Of a DNA stretch of 64,000 nucleotides, positions 25,216 to 38,346 are shown one piece after another; positions within the stretch are counted from its first letter, which is position 1; each line of letters begins with the position of its first letter. A model generated the notes under the pieces. That model saw only the letters and a list, made by a program, of their open reading frames with translations. It was not told the DNA's origin and searched no databases. The stretch covers positions 1,155,001 through 1,219,000 of the forward strand of contig JAFBJZ010000603.1 of NCBI GenBank assembly GCA_016785225.1. Reading direction: 5' to 3'. Source of the DNA: Psettodes erumei (Eukaryota > Chordata > Actinopteri > Pleuronectiformes > Psettodidae). A program made the position numbers and the translations under genes.

Positions 25216-26132
25216 CCGCCCTCCTGCTGCCACAGGGATAAAGACACACCAATTAGTATGCACCAGTTGATTTTCTGAGGAGCTGGAGAGAAGCCCGGTG
25301 GGAATTTGAAGGTTCAGAAGGCCAAGGCTGTGTGTTGTGGCTCCGGCAGACGTTTGAGACGCGCAGCAGGAAGAATAATTAGGCACACAGTTGTTTCTTG
25401 GATGTGTGATGACTTCTGAGGGAATTTCAACGAAATGGCCAATTATGGAGCATTTAAACCCGCATTGTGCCTGTCGTGGCTCTGTTGCTCTTTGTAGCCA
25501 CAGTCCCTTTCACGCGATGATGAATGGATGCATACATTAAACGAGAACAAATTCATTTTCCCTTGCTAGTTCTCCTGCATCAGTGTGCTGAATATGCAAA
25601 TTTCATGGATGATGCATTATCCCTGCTATGTGAACATAAAGCTAGCTTTTGAGGAATTAACCTTTACGTCCTTATTTTCCCATCTGTGTAGATGTTCAGC
25701 AAATGGAACTCTGTTTAAATATTCAATATTCAGTTAACGGTTACAAAATGTTTCCAAAAGAAAATTTCCACCCTGCAGATGGGTAATATGTACTTGTACG
25801 CCGTTTCATTTAATGTGTTTCACATGCAGTGTCACACCTGTGTCAAAGTGGAAAACGTTCAGAGAAATATGAAACATTTTCTCCTGTATTGTTTTACAAA
25901 TATGATAGGGGAGAGGATTTTGTGCAGATTTTCCCAGACTTGACAAATCCTGCATAAATAAACAAGATGGTGGATATGCAGTCACTTTCTGTGCTGCATA
26001 TACTTTGACTGATGTAGGGATTTGTGCTGGGCTTTGTGAGTACTACTTGTGGGTGTTTAAAGAGTATATTGACTAGCAGTCTACTGAGGTGTGCACCGGA
26101 GGCCTCGGTGGACTTTGTGTCTTGGGAAAATA

Positions 26133-26152
26133 TATTCTATTCTATTCTATTT
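26133..26152. repeat. (TTCTA)n short tandem repeat
   Basis: About four pentanucleotide units, directly visible. Confidence 0.8.
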
Positions 26153-27327
26153 AAATGATTGTCATGTGGAAAGTGAATTCATTAATTCCTGCTCAAGGAG
26201 CTGCTTGCTGTCCCTGGCGTTTTCTGAGCGTGTTTGCACCTAAGTGGCTTTTTTCAACACAAAGTTTCTTTTTCTTCTTGTTCTTGTTCTTTTTCAGCTA
26301 CCTCCGTTCCATCTTTCTTACTCCTTATCGGACATACATTATGAATAATTCTTCCTCCACCATCCGCACTTATTTCCTCCAGCCCCTCTCTCTCTCTGTC
26401 TCCATTTTCCCCCCTTTTTCCCTCCAAACCCCCAGAGCTGTAAACAGAGCACCTATGTTGTAATGTTCTCTGTAAGTACGAATGTGCCTTATTTATATGG
26501 AAATGAGCGGGTACAGTGTGAGGGTACTTTCCAGGGTGCTGCAGATATGCGAGGCGTATGTGACTCTCGCTGAGGCCAGACGTCCAGTCAAATGCCGTGG
26601 ATGACGAAACAATTAACTACAACATCTCTCACTCCACTTGCAAAGTCAGACCCTGAGTCTGCCGCCGACAAAGTTGTGATCAATTATTCAATCGCACCAT
26701 AGCACTGAGAAAAAAAGACAAAAAAAATCAGTCGCTCAGAACAAATGTCACCGCATGGATCGTATATTCGTCATCACCCACAGTGCATCATTAATGTACA
26801 GTGAGCTCACTGCAGTATATACAGTGCTTGCATTTGTTTTGATATTCCCCTTTGTGATGTGTTTATAGACCCGCTAAGTGGCCAACGTAGGCATCCAGTC
26901 CTGCACTGGATTGATTATCTGCTGTTCAGTGATGCGTGAAACCTTCTCTTCACTAGGACAAAGCAGGCAATTAATTTGCCATTGATTCTCACTTTGACCT
27001 CCAGAGATCTGCGACGTAATGAAAAAGCAGGAGAACATGGAGGGGGAAAAAAAGGCTGGTGGCTTTTGCATCTTCATTAACGGACCTATACCTGTTTGAC
27101 GCAGTGCCTCATTTCATTCGATTCATAAAGCCAGAGATTAGCATACATGGAAGAAACACTGAAATGCACCAGTACGCGCGCGTGTGTGTGTGTATGCATC
27201 GTCAATCGGCCACAGCAACTTTGAATGCTGGATACTTTTAAACCTGAGAAGTTCATTCAGTTACCACTAGATGGACTCTTTCTTTTTAGGATACCTGCTC
27301 CTGTACACGGCACACCTGGTCAGGCTG

Positions 27328-27361
<34 letters not shown>

Positions 27362-30300
27362 GCAAAGCCAAGTAGGTCGCACTTGCCCTGTCCTAGTTGT
27401 CTGGAAACAGTGGTAGTCTGTTGTTTTATCCATTGTTGAACAGCCTAAATAAACTCAAACAAGTCGTCAGTTGCTGCCTGCATTTGGTAGTCAAACTAGC
27501 ATGGATTTTGTTTTTTCAGGTAAAGGTCGAAGTAAAATATTTTTAAAATCCATATACCTTTCTGCAATTTGGGGAAACATAAAATATTAAAACTGTACAT
27601 TATTTACAACTCCAAGAACTATGCCTCATGGATTTTATTTTTACTCGGTATGTTTACTCAACCTTAGTTTTGATTTTCTTATCCGCAGGCGGGAGCCTTG
27701 TCTCGCAGCCACAGACTTGATTGATTAGCTGACTCATCCTGAGCTTTTAACAGTTTCATGGCATGAGGGACAAAATCATTTCTTACCATGTAAGACCTCA
27801 TATGGGCTCATGAAGTACAGCCACGCTGCACCTACAGCGTTTAAAAGTAGCATTCACAGTTGAAATGCTCTCGAGCCAAACTTTGGGCCGATGTTAAAAA
27901 TTTGAAGAAGTTAGCCAAAAACATTTCCCCAGACATAAAAATATGACACACTATTTCTCTCATAGTTCACACAAGACTTGGATCTGGTTCTAGTTTGTGC
28001 AGCTGCACATATCGAGAAAACCTTTCATGTTAGGTAGTTTTAAAGTATCAAAGACTTGTTTACTCAAATTACTTTTCATATAGGACATAATAAATCCCGG
28101 AAAATCCCAGACAGTAACAGAACAGTTCGAACCAGTGGAGTGAGGATCCTTGTTTTGGTCACTGTAATCAGAGAAGTGTGTCATAACACATGCGCCCGTG
28201 TGTCACGCCATCTGATATTTCCAAGCATGCAGGATCAACTGTTTCGCCGGGACGTTTCCTGATATACTTACAGTAAATGTGACATCCATCAGAGGTAACC
28301 TTAAGGCTGTGACGCCAACCATAATAAGTTGACTCTATGCTGTATTGCTTTCTGGCACATACATTTTTGATAGTAAATATGCTTAATTGTGGGGAAGGAA
28401 GCATCAGTGTGTACGTTTGTGTATTTTTGCTCTCTTGAGTTGAGTATGTGGCAGGAGTTGTGAGTCCACTATTGTATGTTAAACATTCAAGGAAGGGGCG
28501 ACTTCTGGAGTGCAGCCACAAAACACCATGTTGGCTTTATGAAGCCGGCAGGTGAGAGGAATCTGGTGCAACGCTTGTGTGTAGATTTGCTGCATTGACG
28601 GCTTCCCTTCTTGTTTACAACATAATGGAGTGTCAGTGGTTTCAGAAAGATCTATTGGGCCTGCACACTCTGGTAAGTCCGTCGATTTCTCTCTGTGGCC
28701 AGTGCTGCAGCCCAGGTCTCTGCCAATACATGTTCAGCGCACATGCGTGCAGCACTCGCAGCTGAAACAAACTTTGGGGGAAAAAAATGGCTGAAACTAC
28801 TCACGTAGCGTTCAGTAAATATCGGTATGTCAGATGTTTTCAGTAAATATAAGTATGTCAGATGTATCATACGCAGCATCGGATGCTTTGTACTGCGTCT
28901 GAGTCCTTGAACGTGCGGGAGAATGGGATCAAAGAGCTGTCTGTCATAGTTCTGCGCACCGCAATCCTCATCATTTACCTAAATACAAAAACATAAAAAC
29001 AAAAGAAACCGCAGCCACTTCTCAAAACTAATGAGGTTTGGGTTGCAGTGCCAACACCACAGCTTTGCATAATCGTCCTGGACTGATGCGCTGTGACATT
29101 TTTAAGACAAACAACTCTCTTTCAGGTCTCTACCAAATCAGCTACCATTAGAGTAAGCATGGGGACGGCCACTCTTATGCAGTATCTGCCTGAGGCAAAA
29201 CTGAAGGAGAGTCTGTGTCTGAAGGTTAATGGACACATTATGAACTGGAAACTGAGCCACTCGTGTTTGCTTTTCTTTCTTTATTTGGGTTTGGTTTTCT
29301 GTTGAGCAATCTGTCATCTAAATGGACACAGTTTGGATCTCGCTCACGCCGTCTGGTTCAGTTTCAGACCTCGTTAATGGAAATGAATGTTAGCCGCTGC
29401 CATGCAGGGTGCATTGGTGCACACAGCGCAGACAGAACCAGATGCAGTCCTCCACCCTGCATGCTAAAACGCAGCCTCATAATGTCTGTGTGACTGAGCT
29501 GGCATCTGGATGCCGTGAATGTAATCTGCTGGGCTTTACACTCAGAAAGTAATTTTATACCTTGTTCCACCTAGAAGGAATACCATTAGATAAAACTCCC
29601 TGAGAAAATTAATAACAACACGTTTATGATATATTTCCACTGAGCTTTACCAGGGTAACCAGATATTACTAGAGGGCTACATTGTACCACCAGAGGCAAT
29701 AAGTGAAGCACCTAAAGATTAAACAAGAAAGAACCCTCTCTTATTTTCATGTTTGCTTTTGCTGTGTAACTTCCCAAGCATTTGTCTCTGTGATTATGCT
29801 CTCCAGGAATGTTGTAGTGAAGTTGTCGTTAGTTGGTGCTGAAAAGTTGCTTTCTACCTGCACATGATTCACAACAAGTGCTTGTCACCTTTTCACCACA
29901 TAACAAATAAGTCTACAGACCTTCTTAATGATGGTGGCGCTGGAGGTGTTCAGGTGTTCTCTGAAGTCATTAGGGTACATCCTCTGAGGACCATGTGGGA
30001 AGAACAAACAACAATGTGCCAACGGGGGATCATCGCAGTTTGTGGGCTTCAATTTCAAACAATCGCGAAGGTTTGTGTAGAGTTTCATTGTGACACATGA
30101 TGTAAAGTGATGGACTGACCAACCGGCTGACAGAATGACATGTCATCCCTTTAGCATGGCTGAATAACTCTCAATACCATCAAACACCTGTGATCGAGTT
30201 CGGTACTGCGTGTCTCCTCTTAAGCCAACCGCTCAAGTAAGCTGTCAAAGGGCAAAGCCTGATGTGCCATTGCTTAGTATAAAGGAAAATGTAAAAGGAA

Positions 30301-33300
30301 GACAGGGAGAGGAGGGGTTTTTTGTTCCCCCCTTCTTCCTCTTTCCTCCTCTCCCTCCCTCACTGCAAAGCCCTGTTCATATCGCCATGTTTACTGCATG
30401 TTGACATGGAAAATATTTTAGGGTGAAATAGCAATGATTCATATATACACACACGCTCACTCTGCTCTGTGTTTGTCTTTAAACTTCACTTTTCCCCAAA
30501 TTGTGTATATAAGCCATGTTTAGGAAGAGGAGATCACTCACTGCCTTATTCTCTGGACTCCGGTGCGCTGGGATGTCCCTTTTCCACAAAGAAGGAGCTG
30601 CCACATTTTTTAGACCTTTTATGGGGGAAAACTTTGATACGACTGGGTCAAACTGGGATGTGGACAGAGGTGGCTGGACTTGATGGTCAAATCGGCAAGT
30701 GTATAGGCATGGCGGAGAGGGATTTGAGGGATGCTGAGCGGTGTTTCGTGCGGATCAGCGGCATGTCATCGTGAAACTGCTATGAGGGAAATTTTCAAAG
30801 TAAGAGCATTTCTGGTGTGTTAAACAGCCACCAGCTCTTGGCTGTCAGCCATTGTTGAAGAAATTATACAAATTCGAGTGTTCCTCTTTGACCTTTCAAG
30901 AGCACAAAAGAGGAAAGGCTGTTCAGCGACTTCCCAAACGAAGGTACTTCATTCCTATCATCGGCTCTGTGCGTGTGTCTGGAGTGTGTGTGGATGTTTA
31001 CACATAATAACGCAGTGGTGGAGCGCAGGGCATGACGACGTGTCTTCAGGCTTGATGTTCTTCGCTGTCGTTTACTAAACAGCCTTGATAGGGCATGACT
31101 GTTTTAGTAAATACAGAAGGCGCGTGTGTGTGCGTACGTAGGCGTCCTTGTGTGTGTTTTGGGTTGATCTGGTACCAGGACAGTTGGCTTTCCGTTCAGG
31201 TAGCCGTTCCGGGGCGAAGGAGTGCATCCCCTCGCTTTTGAAAGAAACGACCTGAACAGATTTATTCGCTGTCAGTCTTTGCAAACTCTTTTCCAGCACA
31301 CGGTGAGGTGGGAAATCTTTCGCATGCCGCTATAATCAGGACAGCTCCTGCAAACACAGATCCCTCATGCGTAGCAGCTCAGCCATAACCTGTCTGAGTT
31401 TACATTATAAACACCGCACACTTTGAATGCACTGCCCTGCGCTGACGTGTGCGCACACGCGTGCGCGCACCCCCACGCACAAACGAATATGTCTGTGTGA
31501 GGGCGCGTTCCGTTAGTTCGACAGGTGTGTGGAAGACTGCCACGAGCCAGGCGGCAGGTGGAGATGAGGATTTATAGATTTTAATCATATCACCGTGTTG
31601 AGCAATAATTCTACTGCCTAAGGCGAGGAAGGTCCACAGCTACAGTAACATGTGATTGATGGATGCTGTGCCGGGCTTCCCTCAGTCATACAGACACGAT
31701 TGTGTTCCACAGTACATGTATATTCGCTTTCATCGCAGCTTCGTTTGGAGTGCTCTAAAAGGGAACCATAGCAGAAAGTCAAGAAGCTGATCAGAGATTT
31801 TATACAAGTGAAAGTGCTACTATATCCTCCACTGGGAAAAGATAAAAGCAGATTGCCTGGAGGAAAAAAGGGTAATTACGAATGTTATATCAAGTTTGAC
31901 AATGTGTGAAAGCAGTGGATGAGGTAACTGTCCAAATAAAGAATATGTTTGGTGCGAAGACAAGAAGCTGACAGACCGGGGAAGTTCCAAAATGCCAAAC
32001 TGTGTGCCGTGTCAGGAGCTGCAAGAAAAGCAAATTGACTTTGGTCTCAGTGAGTCGCTGAGGTAAATCCCTCAGGTTTTGCAGCGTCTTATCTGGAAAA
32101 CTCCATCTGGAACGGCGCATTCTCCCCCTGACCTTGTCAGCCACGTCCGTGGCATGATTAACGGTTACAAATTTGCATCCATTTGAAACTGTCTGAATGA
32201 GACAGCAGAGGGTAATGTCTGCTGTTAATGAAATGTCCCAGGCAAAAGCCCTATAATGTTTCTGTTGGCAGATACACTCAGAAAGAGCTCATGCTGGATC
32301 AACAAGGCAAAAGGCCACCCCTGCTCTCCATGCCACTTCTCTCACCTGTCAGCGCAAAGTCTCAACAAGATATGGGGAAAAACACAAACTGAACTGGCTG
32401 GACCGACTCCTCATAGGGCTAAGACAGTTTAAGGTGGAAGTTTGACATGTCGGGACGCTGATATTTCGATATTTAACTTCTTTTTTTCCCTCTCTTTCCC
32501 GCTTCTTTCTTATTGTCTCCTTTCAAATCCTCTTGTCTATTTTATTTGTTTATGAATATGGCACAGCCAGTATTCCCTGAATGAGCTCTGGGTTTAAGGC
32601 ACAGTAAGAGACGGGACGTTTCAGACACTTCAATCAGATATGCTCGCAAGTCTGACAAAGCTAATAAAGCAGGACGTATGATCTATCCAGCCTCATCACT
32701 TGTTTTGAAATCAGTTATGCAAATTTTGACAGGTTGACCTCCAACCACGAATACACTTTTTTATTTTGTGCCAGGATGTTAAATTCCACCTGATCTGGGT
32801 CTGAAGTGTTTTTTTTTCTTTGTCTGTCTTTTTTCCCCCTTTCTTTCTTTGTGATTAGTGTAAATGGCTGTCATGCTGCCTGTGTTTCAGGGTAAATAAA
32901 GGCCTAAGGCTGACCCTGATCCAAGCGTTAATTTTTCTTTCAATAACATGTGCAGGATAATTAAAGAACTGAGTCGGAGAAAAACTGAAAAAAACAATGG
33001 CAAAGTGTATATGTCAGAGTTAACAAACTTTGGTTATTAAAGTGACCCAGGCAGAACTAAACTACTTAACTGGTCAGTTTGGACGATGACCAAGCAAAAC
33101 CTAAATTTATTGTTTGGTGGGTGAGTTGTAGACTTATAGCATAGTACTGTGTTCCAAGTGTTGGGATATGAACTATCATCTGTGTTCATTACTATGTGGA
33201 TTACGAATGCAGAACATACATATATAAGGCTCTACTGGACAGATTCTTACTCACAGTGACTCATTGTAGAAAAAAATAATAGTTGTTCCACATCTGCTTT

Positions 33301-34036
33301 TAAAATGTGCACAATGGCTATACATTAAACTGTATAATTTTGTAAACTTAATTCTATCTTTTATATTCCTTTTTGTAAAATGATAATAATTATTTTTCTT
33401 TTACAGTATGTCTACTATCCATGGCTTTTTTTTTTTCAAACAGTACATATCTTTTCCTTTTTTTGAAAGTACTTTTTTATGAATGCCAGTCACAAAAGAA
33501 AGCATGAAAGTACAGTGTGAACCCCTTTCTCTGTGCCTGTGAGAATAAAGCTAATCCCTATATACCTGTCCCTTGTCCAGACTGTATTTACTGTGCAGTT
33601 CTGATTCTCCGCTGCTGGGATAACTGCAATATATACTGGTAATATTCATCCAGCGATTATGAAGCAACATGCTGTGAACTAAGTCATGACCCTCTGCCAT
33701 AATGAAGCAGCGTATGTCAAATCAGCAGTATCTGTGTAAAGATGTGTGTGACAGAGGCTTCCAGTGTTTGGTGTCGTAAATGGCATGGGAATGCGGACTC
33801 TCAACGTTTAGGAGAATCAGTTAACTATCCATCACACAAAGATCAGGTTACACTGACGCGCAGGTTCTACACTACTGGTCATCGCTTTTTTGACAGGACT
33901 GTTTTCTGTCAGTAAGCGCTTGTTGTCTCGCTTCCTCTAGGGGGTGATGGGGGTGAGGGCAGTTAAGAGAAATGTATTTCTTGTATTCTTCAGCAACTCA
34001 AATGAAAGAAATCCAAAGGTTGAGATCAAAAACCTT

Positions 34037-34042
34037 TTTATT
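34037..34042 (-). terminator. foxi1: Poly(A) signal AATAAA, probable foxi1 3' end
   Basis: Reverse complement of tttatt, about 690 nt beyond the foxi1 stop codon; several AATAAA/AATAATAAA overlaps follow. Confidence 0.5.
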
Positions 34043-34732
34043 TAATAATAAAAACACAGCATAAACAGCACATACCGCAGTACATCAAGAATCTATTTTT
34101 GTACAATAACAGTTACACCAAACAAACCAACCAATGTAAATGTATAACATTACACAACACATAGACATATTTACAAAGCACAATTACCATTTCACACACC
34201 AAGACTGTAAATTCATCAGCGAGTTTAACTTGGCAGTAAAACCAGTCTACCTTTTACCTTGTGTTGATTCTATGGAGCCAGTAACTACACAATATGTAGA
34301 CAATGGTGTAATTTAACTACTCCTCTAAATGTGCTGTCTGAGCATTGTGTATGTGTGATACCATCAAAGGATCTCAGATAGCAGCGTGGAAAGGCCTGCT
34401 GTCAGCAGATCAGATCTGGGATCTGTTAATAATGAGTCAGATCTGAGAGGAGCTTCAGATAGAATAAAAGCTGACTGAGGATCTGATAGTGGGGCTGACT
34501 GTGGTTTCAGGGAGTGACGCTCGTGGTCCGCCGTGGCTGACTCGGCTGTTTCTGTGGGAATCAAAGCCTTTTTACTCTGCTGTCACACGCTATAGTGATC
34601 TCAACTGTCTCAGTCAGCGCAAATGTGAAATTGTCTTTCACATCACAACCTCTCCAAAATCAAGAGTAACCAGACAGGAACAATTTCTTGTGAGGAGTCC
34701 TTTCACACCAGCCTCCCCCTTTAAATGTCTTA

Positions 34733-36123
34733 TTAAACTTCTGTGCCCTCACGGTGATAGATGATCCCTGACGAGCCCAGTGGAGGGTAGAAATGCCCAC
34801 TGGAGCCACTGTACTGGCTGAGGACAGGGCTAGCGTACCCCAAGGAGGAGTGGGTGGGTGAGGAGGAGAGCACAGGTGGAGCTGGCACTTGTGGTACCCA
34901 CTCCGGGCCAACTGAGTTGGGGGAGTAGCTGCTGAAGCTCCCAGGCTGCGCGGGTCTATGAGGCCCATCTAACGGAAGGTTAATCTGCAGCGGCCTGCTC
35001 AGCCCATCGCCTCCCACCTCACTCACCGCTCCGGAGGTCACTCCAGACATCTCAGACAAGAAGCTGCTCAGACACGGTGCCGCGCTTGACGACGAAGGGG
35101 AGGGGATCCTGTCCGGTGTGGGGGAGATGTTGAGGGCCGGGTTTCCAGAGTGTTTGGGGCTGCCCCTCTCGCTGTCACCTGACTCTGGAGCCCCCGAGCC
35201 GCCGTCGCCACCGGAGAGGGAGTCGGACTTTCTCTTTCTTTTGCGGCGGAAGTTTCCGTTGTCAAACATCTTTTCACAGTTTGGGTCAAGTGTCCAGTAG
35301 TTGCCCTTTCCTGTGATATCAGAGATATATAGCTGGTGAGATTCAGTTTAGATTTTAAAAAAAGGGAGACAACTCTACAGTATGCAACACACCAACAAAA
35401 CACCAGCACATTAAATAACTTATATAATCAGACCACAAATGGAAAGGAATTAATTATATGAGCCTTTCTTTGCAAGAGAGACAGAGTGGAAGATAAAACT
35501 CGGATATTTAGATTTTATTACCTGGATCATCCTCATCTCTTGGCACTTTTTTGAAGCAGTCATTGAGTGACAGATTGTGTCTGATGGAATTCTGCCATCC
35601 CGCTTTACTCTTGTTGTAGAAAGGAAAGTTGTCAGCGACGTATTGGTAAATCTGGCTCAGTGTCAGCCTCCTGTCTGGTGCTCCATGGATAGCCATGGCA
35701 ATGAGAGCGGAGTAGGAATACTGGGGGCCTGACCAGCTTCATCAGGTCTTCTTGTGAGGGCAGAGAGAACCAGCTCAGCTCCCCTCCTGGGCCCCCAGCT
35801 CCAGCTGGACCCAGGTAAGACCTCTGCATGCCGTAGTGCTGAGGGACAAAGGGAGGGCCGGGGTTGCCAGATGGGCCGGTGCTGGCCAGGTACGGCGGTG
35901 TGTTGATCCCGGAGCCGTTGAACCACAGGTAAGGGTTCGGGGAGGAGGTGGTGTAGTCGCCCAGGTCGTAGGAGGTCGGAGTAGTGCGCTGAGGACTCGG
36001 CAATGATGGGGGAGGGTAGTAACAATCGCTGTACATGCTGAGCTCAGGGGGCTCCTGACCCAGGCTGGGGAACTGTGGGCCACACCGAGGAGGAGACTGG
36101 CCCTGGGCCTCAAATGAAGACAT
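34733..36123 (-). CDS. foxi1: Forkhead box I1 transcription factor, two exons, apparent +1 frameshift
   Basis: Nuclear winged-helix transcription factor; in fish foxi1 directs otic placode and ionocyte fates (known). Exon 1: 36123-35522; exon 2: 35310-34733. The intron falls inside the forkhead after RDEDDP, as in other FOXI genes (K/G N Y W follows). Seen: N-terminal region with SPNPYLWFNGSG, then QEDLMKLVRPP | YSYSALIAMAI, recognition helix NSIRHNLSLNDCF, basic RRKRKRKSD after the domain, and C-terminus REGTEV. The reading frame breaks between RPP and YSYS: seven bases (35721-35727) stand where six are needed. With the frame as printed the protein stops at 35632 after 163 aa; without one base the two exons give about 392 aa. 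Start chosen at the ATG at 36123. Whether the break is an assembly error or real cannot be told here. Confidence 0.88.
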
Positions 36124-36820
36124 TGTCAAGTTTCTTCTCACCACTCCAGTGTCTCTGCTGAACCCGTTGCCTTTGGCTGTCCTTCCTTTTAACGCCAAAC
36201 ACTTTTTGTTGCAATATTTTCCGCCGCTGAAAATCCTTTACTCTTTCAGTCCTTTGCAGGTGTTTGAATATGAGTCAATCCAAATGATGGTCTCTAAGCT
36301 TTCAAGTTGTATGCTACTCTCCACCCCTCTCCTGTCCGTTTGCCCTTGCTTTATGTCAAGATGTCACCTGTCATACCGGCTTTATCTGTTTTCTCAGAAA
36401 CGCCCCCTGACTCTCTGGATTGGTTGTTTTCTCAGGTGAGGAGTCGGTTCCAACTTTCTCCCTTTTTTTTCTCCTGCTGTCAGCTGGGGCAGTTTTTTGA
36501 TGGGTTTTTATTTACCCTCAGTCAGATAATTTTGTTCTCAAGCTTTCACAATTATGATGTAAATTTAAAGATACTGAAATTAAATTATATATTATTAAAT
36601 TTGTTCAATTACTTTATATCTATATAGTACTTAATATATAATGAGCACTACATTATCACTCAAGAGAAGGATTAGTCAATCAGAAAAAGCCTTGTGCAGT
36701 AATAGGAACAATAGGCTAATAAGAGAATAGCAGTGGGACTTCCTTGTGCAGTATAATTACTAATAATATTTTGAAATTATTTAGCCAAATCAAATGTAAA
36801 AATATTTAGACAATTAGATG

Positions 36821-36881
<61 letters not shown>

Positions 36882-37481
36882 TACAGTGTTTCATACCTAT
36901 ACATGATAGCAGGTTATAACACAGTGGCTTTACAGAGTAAAGCAGGTGTGTGAAATTGATCCAGAGTATCATGGGGAGTTACGTCATCGTAGTTTCATTG
37001 GAGGATGTGCAACGCGACGTTTCCGTCCTCAATTATCGCGAGAACTTCCTGATATAAGAAAAGTTACCGCGCATTCTGGAGAAACGTCTTACCGTAAGCT
37101 TGGCAAACTGAATGAATGAATGAAGTTAATTATTATCTTTTGCCTTCATAAACCGCGGATTAAAATCCCAGCTAGTACTGCACACACACCTACTCCCCCT
37201 GGCAAACGCGTAATCCGTTAAAATGTTCATTTTTAGTCGAGGTCATTATGCTAACTTTCTGTTAACTCTCGGTTAACGTTAGCTAACGACCGCGGCGTCG
37301 TCGACTAACGTCAACCTGTGTTTCCGTGACCGGTTATTATCGGGAAAGCCATGGTGGTAGCAGCCAATGGCAGCCAGTGTTCTCTGAGGGTTTCTTATTT
37401 TGTTGTTTGTTGTTCACGAGGAATTGTGCTTGATAGACTGGCGCCCGTTAAAACAACATGTCGATTTACGACTTCACTTAG
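36124..37481. other. Spacer between divergent foxi1 and syce3
   Basis: About 1.36 kb separating two head-to-head genes, so it should hold both promoters. The foxi1 side is AT-rich with the (AAT)n run; the syce3 side (about 36960-37480) is CpG-richer. I see no clear TATA box on either side and no ORF worth calling. Confidence 0.5.
36820..36878. repeat. (AAT)n microsatellite upstream of foxi1
   Basis: About 19 trinucleotide units in the spacer between foxi1 and syce3. Confidence 0.95.
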
Positions 37482-37902
37482 ATGGCCGAATCCACTTCGC
37501 CCCTCGCGCGCACGCGGGAGAGCAGGGATGACATTTTAGAGCTGAACAACGATTTGGACAGAATGACCGAGGTCGCCGAAAATCTATCAGGTACGTCCCC
37601 GGGTTCGTCGAAGCGTCTTGTCGGGCTTCACGTGACGTTACAGCAAATGTGGATCCGGATGTGTTCGGCGTGACGTAAGAGCAGCTCACAGCAGCGGTCT
37701 TTTTTTCTGCCCGCCTGCAGTTCAGCTCACCTGGATGGCTTATGACATGGTGGCACTGCGGACACGTCCTGACTCCGGGGACTCCATGCGGAAGCTGGAA
37801 GAGGCCTATCGCAGATGCGTGGCTGCTGTGTACGGAGACCAGGAGTCAGAGACAGACAACTGTCCTGAGCCTGATGGCCAGACGACACTTACTCAGATGT
37901 GA
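37482..37902 (+). CDS. syce3: Synaptonemal complex central element protein 3
   Basis: Small helical protein of the synaptonemal complex central element, needed for chromosome synapsis in meiosis (known for mammalian SYCE3). Exons 37482-37590 and 37721-37902 join in phase 1 to give 96 aa (human 88). The central block VQLTWMAYDMVALRT matches the family hallmark VQATWMAYDMVVMRT, and the next block MRKLEEAY matches the human MRRLEDAF. Before it lies a helix with LELNNDLDRMTEVAENLS. The tail after residue 70 is unrelated to the human tail, as expected for its disordered end. Start: first ATG in frame with an acidic helix following. Poly(A) signal AATAAA at 38178-38183. Confidence 0.85.
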
Positions 37903-38177
37903 CGTGGTTATCGGCGTCCACTTCACCGCTGCTGCGCGGAGATAAGGGGGATGCAGCACTCGTAACTCTGTTGTGTTCATATTGTGATTGTCGCTGTGGG
38001 GAAGCAGGCGTTTGGACTAACCTGCCTTTGCCTGCCGACCCTGAAACGTTTTTTTTTCTTCTTCAGTCGTGTTAACTACAGCATTTCGATTGTGATCAGT
38101 TGATGTTAGTATGGCCTGATAGTTCTGTTTGTTTTGCGGGCCCAAAAGGGATTTGCCCTGTTTACCCCGTTCAGTCG

Positions 38178-38183
38178 AATAAA
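38178..38183 (+). terminator. syce3: Poly(A) signal AATAAA of syce3
   Basis: About 275 nt after the stop; overlaps a second AATAAA four bases on. Confidence 0.65.
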
Positions 38184-38346
38184 TAAAAGTCAATTAAATG
38201 AGAATTTGTTCTGTTGTGTGTGTGTTTTTTTCAATTCCGTTTATTGTATGTTTGACTTGCAGCTCGCAGCACTGCATTTCCAGTGTGTTAGATTTTAGTG
38301 GGTCGTGTAATTGACATAGCCCGCGCTTGTGTCGTTATTTTTTCAG

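Larger units (their letters stand above)
16565..34020. other. About 17 kb without a recognisable gene between gabrp and foxi1
   Basis: Reading both strands I find no ORF with homology that I recognise, no run of phase-compatible exons and no tRNA. The stretch holds many short ORFs of low-complexity type, microsatellites (near 25027-25212, 26133-26152, 27331-27361), CT-rich tracts (17870-18600) and degenerate repeat copies (about 23490-23570 and 24803-24925). As the upstream flank of both gabrp and (at the far side) the 3' flank of foxi1, it may hold distal enhancers, but nothing in the text alone shows this. Confidence 0.5.

Noticed and set aside
35720..35760. An extra intron ending at cag|TATTCC to explain the foxi1 frame break
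   Set aside because: It would remove the conserved QEDLMKLVRPP segment that directly precedes the forkhead in FOXI1 proteins, and no fitting donor is present.
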